This document shows, one piece after another, positions 14,414 through 17,355 of a stretch of DNA of 17,355 nucleotides. The position numbers and the translations under genes were made by a program. How positions within the stretch are numbered: position 1 is the first letter of the stretch; each line of letters opens with the position of its first letter. Below the pieces are notes generated by a model. The model was not told the origin of the DNA and did not search any database. It saw only the letters and a list, made by a program, of their open reading frames with translations. The DNA is from Actinomycetales bacterium UBA1416 (lineage in GTDB: Bacteria > Actinomycetota > Actinomycetes > Actinomycetales > Actinomycetaceae). The stretch spans positions 1,800 through 19,154 of the forward strand of contig DBPQ01000079.1 in the NCBI GenBank assembly GCA_002304945.1, in the 5' to 3' direction.

Positions 14414-15955
14414 ATGGCCGCCGCACCCCTGGCACCGGCTGACGTCGTCGCCCTCCTCGATGCCCCGGCCGGCGCCTACGTGCACGTCCCGTTCTGCGCG
14501 CGGATCTGCCCGTTCTGTCCGTACGACAAGGTGGTGCCCCGGCCCGGCCAACCGGAGCGCTACTTCGCCGCGCTGCGGACCGAGGTGGGCCGGTACCTCG
14601 ACGCCGGCGCCGGGCCCTTCACCTCCCTCTACGTGGGCGGCGGGACGCCCACGCTGTTCCCGGAACTGCTGGCGGACGTCGTCGCCCTCCTCCCGGCCAC
14701 GGGCGAGCGCGCCATCGAGGTCCTGCCCACCCACGGCACCCCGTCGCGCCTCGACGCGTTGGCAGCGATGGGCTTCACGGCCGTCAGCATAGGCGCGCAG
14801 TCCTTCTCCGACGACGTGCTCCACCACCTCCGCCGCCCGCACGACGCCGCAGCCGCCCGCGCCGCCGTCGTCGCCGCGGTGGGGCGGTTCGCGCTCGTGG
14901 ACGTGGACCTCATCGTGGACGTCGAGTTCGACGACGCCCACGCCGGTGCCTTCCTCCGCGACCTCACCACGTGTCTCGAGGTGGGCGTGGACCAGGTCTC
15001 CACCTACCCGCTCATGCGCTTCGGCTACACGCCGTTCGGGCGGGCGCGGCACGATCGGCGCCGCGAGCACGAGGTCCTCGCCGAGGCCACGCGGATCGCG
15101 GCGGCCCACGGCTACGAGCGGCGCTCGGTGTGGACGTTCAACCGGCGCGAGTCGGCCACGTACACCTCGATCACGCGACGCCGCTTCCTCGGCTTCGGCG
15201 CCAGCTCCGCCTCCTTCTTGGGCCGCGACCACCTCCTCAACCACTTCGGCGTGGAGACGTACATCGCTGCCGTGGAGGCCGGGCGGGCCCCCGTCGCACG
15301 CCATTTCCATCTCGGCGCGCCCGGTGGCCTCGCCTACGACGCGTTCTGGCAGGCGTACGCCGGGCGCATCCGGCCGTCCGAGCTGGCGGCGGCGAACGGC
15401 CGCTGGCCCGCGGCCGTGCGGGCGCTGTTGCCGGCGTTGGCCGCCGTCGGCCTCCTCCGCCGTGACGACGACGGCGCGTGGGCCCTCACCCCACGCGGCT
15501 TCGCGGCGTACCACGACCTCGAGCGGTGGGTCACCTACCACCTCATCGAGCCGCTGTGGGCGGAGATGCTCGAGGAGTACGACACCGAGGGCGCCCGGGC
15601 GACGTGGGCGACGCCGTCGGCCGCGCGGCGAACGCGGATCTGGCAACAGATGGCAGCCACCTACGCGGTCTACTCGTTCTTCCGGAAGATCTCGCAGGCG
15701 CTCGCCGGCTCCGTGGTGGGGTACGCCCTCGCTCTCGGTGGGTTCTCGGCCGCACTGCCCTCCCAGCCGGATTCCGCTCTCGTGGCCATCCGCGCCGTCA
15801 TGGGGCTCGGCCCGGCGGCGTTCGCGCTGCTCGGGGCGCTCATCTTCCTGGCCTACCCCCTCACCGATGTGCGCTACCGCCGGATGGTGGAGGATGTGCG
15901 GCAGCGCAACCTCGTACGGGACCGCGAATCCACTCTCGAGGCGCCACCCGGCTGA
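14414..15955 (+). CDS. HemN/HemW-like radical SAM protein with C-terminal MelB/GPH-like membrane segment
   Basis: A 513-residue apparent fusion. Residues 20-110 show a radical SAM core: YVHVPFC, the cluster motif Cys28-X3-Cys32-X2-Cys35 (CARICPFC) and YVGGGTPTLF, then SIGAQSF and VDVDLIVDV strands as in coproporphyrinogen dehydrogenase relatives. A HemN_C-like winged helix follows (AYDAFWQAYAGRI ... GLLRRDDDGAWALTPRGFAAYHD, about 300-380). From about residue 413 the protein changes to YAVYSFFRKISQALAG, two hydrophobic helices, and IRAVMGLGPAAFALL...AYPLTDVRYRRMV, which match the C-terminal end of MelB-type GPH sugar:cation symporters. The usual HemN Gly-Leu-Pro motif after DLI is replaced by DVEFD, so it is probably not a canonical HemN or HemW. 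ATG 14414 has GGTGGGA upstream; ATG 14381 is an alternative. Function unknown; membrane tethering of a radical SAM enzyme is a possibility. Confidence 0.8.
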   Translation: MAAAPLAPADVVALLDAPAGAYVHVPFCARICPFCPYDKVVPRPGQPERYFAALRTEVGRYLDAGAGPFTSLYVGGGTPTLFPELLADVVALLPATGERAIEVLPTHGTPSRLDALAAMGFTAVSIGAQSFSDDVLHHLRRPHDAAAARAAVVAAVGRFALVDVDLIVDVEFDDAHAGAFLRDLTTCLEVGVDQVSTYPLMRFGYTPFGRARHDRRREHEVLAEATRIAAAHGYERRSVWTFNRRESATYTSITRRRFLGFGASSASFLGRDHLLNHFGVETYIAAVEAGRAPVARHFHLGAPGGLAYDAFWQAYAGRIRPSELAAANGRWPAAVRALLPALAAVGLLRRDDDGAWALTPRGFAAYHDLERWVTYHLIEPLWAEMLEEYDTEGARATWATPSAARRTRIWQQMAATYAVYSFFRKISQALAGSVVGYALALGGFSAALPSQPDSALVAIRAVMGLGPAAFALLGALIFLAYPLTDVRYRRMVEDVRQRNLVRDRESTLEAPPG

Positions 15956-15959
15956 GGCC

Positions 15960-15977
15960 GGTCAGCGTGCGCTGGCC
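15960..15977. terminator. Possible small hairpin between convergent genes
   Basis: GGTCAGC (15960-15966) pairs with GCTGGCC (15971-15977), with one G-T wobble, around the loop GTGC. It lies in the 40-bp gap between the converging radical SAM and iminopeptidase genes, where a bidirectional terminator would be expected. It is short and has no T run. Confidence 0.3.
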
Positions 15978-15995
15978 GTCAGCACGGGCTGCCGG

Positions 15996-16979
15996 TCAGT
16001 GCGGGAGGCCTGCCAACCGGTTGGTCGTGCGGATCAGGGCGTCGAGGATGCCCGGCTCACTGAAGGCGTGCCCCGCGTCGGGCACGACGACGAACTCGGC
16101 ATCCGGGAGGCGCGCCGCCAGGTCGAACGCCGTGCGGGCGGGCGTGCACATGTCCAGGCGGCCCTGGACGATGACGGCCGGGATGGGGGCGAGGGACGGG
16201 GCGTCCGCGAGCAGTTGCCCCTCGCGCAGGAACCCTCCGTGCACGAAGTAGTGGTTCTCGATGCGGGCGAAGGCGACGGCGTGGCGGGGCTCCACAGTCC
16301 GCGAGATCTCCTCCTCGTCCGGAAGCACCGTGATGATCCGCGCCTCCCATTCGCTCCACGCCTGCGCCGCCGGCTCGTGCACCGCCGGGTCGGGGTCGAA
16401 GAGGAGGTCGTGGTAGGCGGCCTGCATCTCGTGGCGGCGTGCCGGGTCGACGGGTGTGACGAATGCAGCCCAGTGGTCCGGGTAGACGTGTTCCAGGTGG
16501 CCACGCTCGTACATCCACGCCAGCTCGGAGGTACGGAGGGTGAAGATGCCCCGCAGGACGAGGGCGGTGACGCGATCGGGATGGGCCTCGGCGTAGGCGA
16601 GCGCGAGGGTGGAACCCCACGAGCCGCCGAACACCTGCCACCGCTCGATGCCGATGTGCTGGCGGATCAACTCCATGTCCGCGACCAGGTGCCAGGTGGT
16701 GTTGGTTGCCCACACGCGCGGGTCGACCGTGGTGGAGGCGTGGGGGCGCGACCTCCCGGCCATCCGCTGGTCGAACAGGACGATCCGATAGCGCTCGGGG
16801 TCGAAGAGGCGCCGATGCTTCGCGCTGGTGCCCGCCCCCGGTCCGCCGTGCAGGAAGACCACCGGGACACCGTCCGGGTTGCCGGACTGCTCGACGTACA
16901 CCTCGTGGCCGTCCCCAACGGGGAGGAGGACAGTGTCGTAGGCCTGGATCTCGGGGTAGAGGGTGCGCAACTCGGTCAC
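15996..16979 (-). CDS. pip: Proline iminopeptidase (alpha/beta hydrolase, S33)
   Basis: A 327-residue cytosolic peptidase of family S33 that releases N-terminal proline from peptides. The oxyanion-hole motif HGGPG is at 44-48, the nucleophile is Ser120 in GGSWGS, and the rest of the triad is Asp276 (QGRLDMCTP) and His304 (DAGHAF). The N-terminal LYPEIQAYDTVLLPVGDGHEVYVEQSGNPDG and the PHAS element after DQR identify the Pip branch rather than a generic hydrolase. The family block DQRGxGRS reads DQRMAGRS here (Met73), an unusual change. The start chosen is GTG 16979, which gives the usual Pip N-terminus; the frame is open to 17144 but that extension has no similarity. It converges on the radical SAM gene. 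Confidence 0.93.
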   Translation of the reverse strand: MTELRTLYPEIQAYDTVLLPVGDGHEVYVEQSGNPDGVPVVFLHGGPGAGTSAKHRRLFDPERYRIVLFDQRMAGRSRPHASTTVDPRVWATNTTWHLVADMELIRQHIGIERWQVFGGSWGSTLALAYAEAHPDRVTALVLRGIFTLRTSELAWMYERGHLEHVYPDHWAAFVTPVDPARRHEMQAAYHDLLFDPDPAVHEPAAQAWSEWEARIITVLPDEEEISRTVEPRHAVAFARIENHYFVHGGFLREGQLLADAPSLAPIPAVIVQGRLDMCTPARTAFDLAARLPDAEFVVVPDAGHAFSEPGILDALIRTTNRLAGLPH

Positions 16980-17077
16980 TCCGCGACCATACTCCGCGAC
17001 ACGGACGTGTCCCAGGAGAGGGCCACGGCATCGGTGTCCTCGCCCTCCATGCTCGCGTATCGGCCCTCCCGCACGAC

Positions 17078-17125
17078 TTTTCCACAGGTGCCTTGGCGCT
17101 GCGGAATCCACACCCCCTGTGGACA
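17078..17125. repeat. Two further TCCACA motifs and a small inverted repeat
   Basis: TTTTCCACA (17078-17086) is one base from the DnaA box TTATCCACA. TCCACA-CCCCC-TGTGGA (17107-17123) is a perfect inverted repeat whose right arm reads GTGTCCACAGG on the minus strand, one base from TTGTCCACA, and is followed by TTTT. They lie upstream of the right-edge gene and resemble the cluster before nrdH. Confidence 0.35.
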
Positions 17126-17154
17126 CTTTTCGTTGCAATACCAACGATTACGGG

Positions 17155-17183
17155 TTGCGTGACGGGGTGGGCAGGAGTAGAAT
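17155..17183 (+). promoter_or_regulatory. Promoter of the right-edge gene, probably leaderless
   Basis: TTGCGT (17155-17160) and TAGAAT (17178-17183) are separated by exactly 17 bp, a good housekeeping-sigma promoter. Transcription would begin about 6-8 nt after the -10, at the ATG of 17191, so the message would have no leader. Confidence 0.65.
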
Positions 17184-17198
17184 CAAACACATGTACGA
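17183..17198. promoter_or_regulatory. Degenerate LexA (SOS) box over the start codon
   Basis: TCAAACACATGTACGA matches the actinobacterial SOS box TCGAAC-N4-GTTCGA at 10 of 12 fixed positions; the mismatches are the third base and the symmetric position on the other arm. It overlaps the end of the -10 element and the start codon, an ideal place for repression. The two lost bases are in the important GAAC/GTTC arms, so binding may be weak. Confidence 0.35.
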
Positions 17199-17355
17199 AG
17201 GGGCAGGCATCCGGAACGGCGACACTGCCGGCACACCCGGGCGCGTCCCCACCGATCCGACCACCGGTCCCACCACTGAGTCCACGCCCGTCACGCTGGA
17301 CTTGACGGGTCCGGCCCTGGCCGTGGTGGAGGGCTTCACCCGGTGGCTGGCCGCC
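17191..17355 (+). CDS. N-terminus of a probable DUF222/HNH (13E12 repeat) protein, cut by window edge
   Basis: Only 55 residues are available, running off the window. The first 35 are low-complexity and rich in Thr, Pro and Gly, and the frame then enters LDLTGPALAVVEGFTRWLAA, which looks like the beginning of the helical DUF222 domain found in many actinobacterial HNH-endonuclease proteins. The start region (TAGAAT promoter directly before ATG, SOS-like box) also resembles that family, some mycobacterial members of which are LexA-regulated. With no HNH motif inside the window the assignment is tentative; it may be another Actinobacteria-specific protein. Confidence 0.45.
   Translation, partial: MYEGAGIRNGDTAGTPGRVPTDPTTGPTTESTPVTLDLTGPALAVVEGFTRWLAA

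Noticed and set aside
12709..14415. 568-codon minus-strand open frame opposite sstT
   Set aside because: Low-complexity shadow frame; the symporter on the plus strand has clear helices and family motifs.
16980..17144. 55-codon N-terminal extension of the iminopeptidase
   Set aside because: It has no family similarity and runs into the regulatory region of the next gene; GTG 16979 gives the normal N-terminus.
1..17355. tRNA, rRNA, CRISPR array, insertion sequence or integrase
   Set aside because: Looked for by eye; no cloverleaf-like gene, regular repeat-spacer array, transposase motif or terminal inverted repeat was found.

Overview
The window comes from a high-GC actinobacterium, probably a member of the Micrococcales. 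The reasons are strongly GC-biased codons throughout, frequent GTG/TTG starts, tightly overlapping genes, a class Ib ribonucleotide reductase set of mycobacterial type, and a gene start at the right edge that looks like the DUF222/HNH (13E12 repeat) family. It reads as chromosomal. No insertion sequence, phage gene, tRNA, rRNA or CRISPR array is visible.

Left part (1-4975): the 3' end of a dimethylargininase gene is translationally coupled to a two-gene ABC-2 type exporter (ATPase plus permease). This plus-strand operon meets a minus-strand carotenoid operon end to end, so that the two stop codons share one CTAG. The minus-strand operon is crtI-like phytoene desaturase followed, with an ATGA overlap, by a carotenoid cleavage oxygenase whose motifs resemble the animal BCO/RPE65 branch.

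Middle (5064-9799): a single-chain L-serine ammonia-lyase gene (sdaA), then a 348-bp gene-free stretch with four phased TCCACAG repeats and an NrdR-like box, then nrdH-nrdI-nrdE, encoding the electron donor, flavodoxin and catalytic subunit of class Ib ribonucleotide reductase. The radical-generating subunit gene nrdF is not present. A long stem-loop ends this operon.

Right part (9889-17355): a 19-bp perfect palindrome precedes pntA-pntB, a complete proton-translocating NAD(P) transhydrogenase, closed by a strong terminator. Next come an SstT-type Na+/serine-threonine symporter and a HemN/HemW-like radical SAM protein that carries what looks like the last two helices of a MelB/GPH sugar symporter at its C-terminus, the most unusual gene here. 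A convergent proline iminopeptidase gene follows. At the right edge a promoter with consensus-like -35 and -10 elements fires directly at the start codon of a truncated gene, and a degenerate LexA-like (SOS) box overlaps that start.

Functional links: SstT could feed serine to SdaA for pyruvate. The transhydrogenase supplies NADPH, which could support the NrdH-dependent ribonucleotide reductase. Both are inferences from gene content, not demonstrated coupling.
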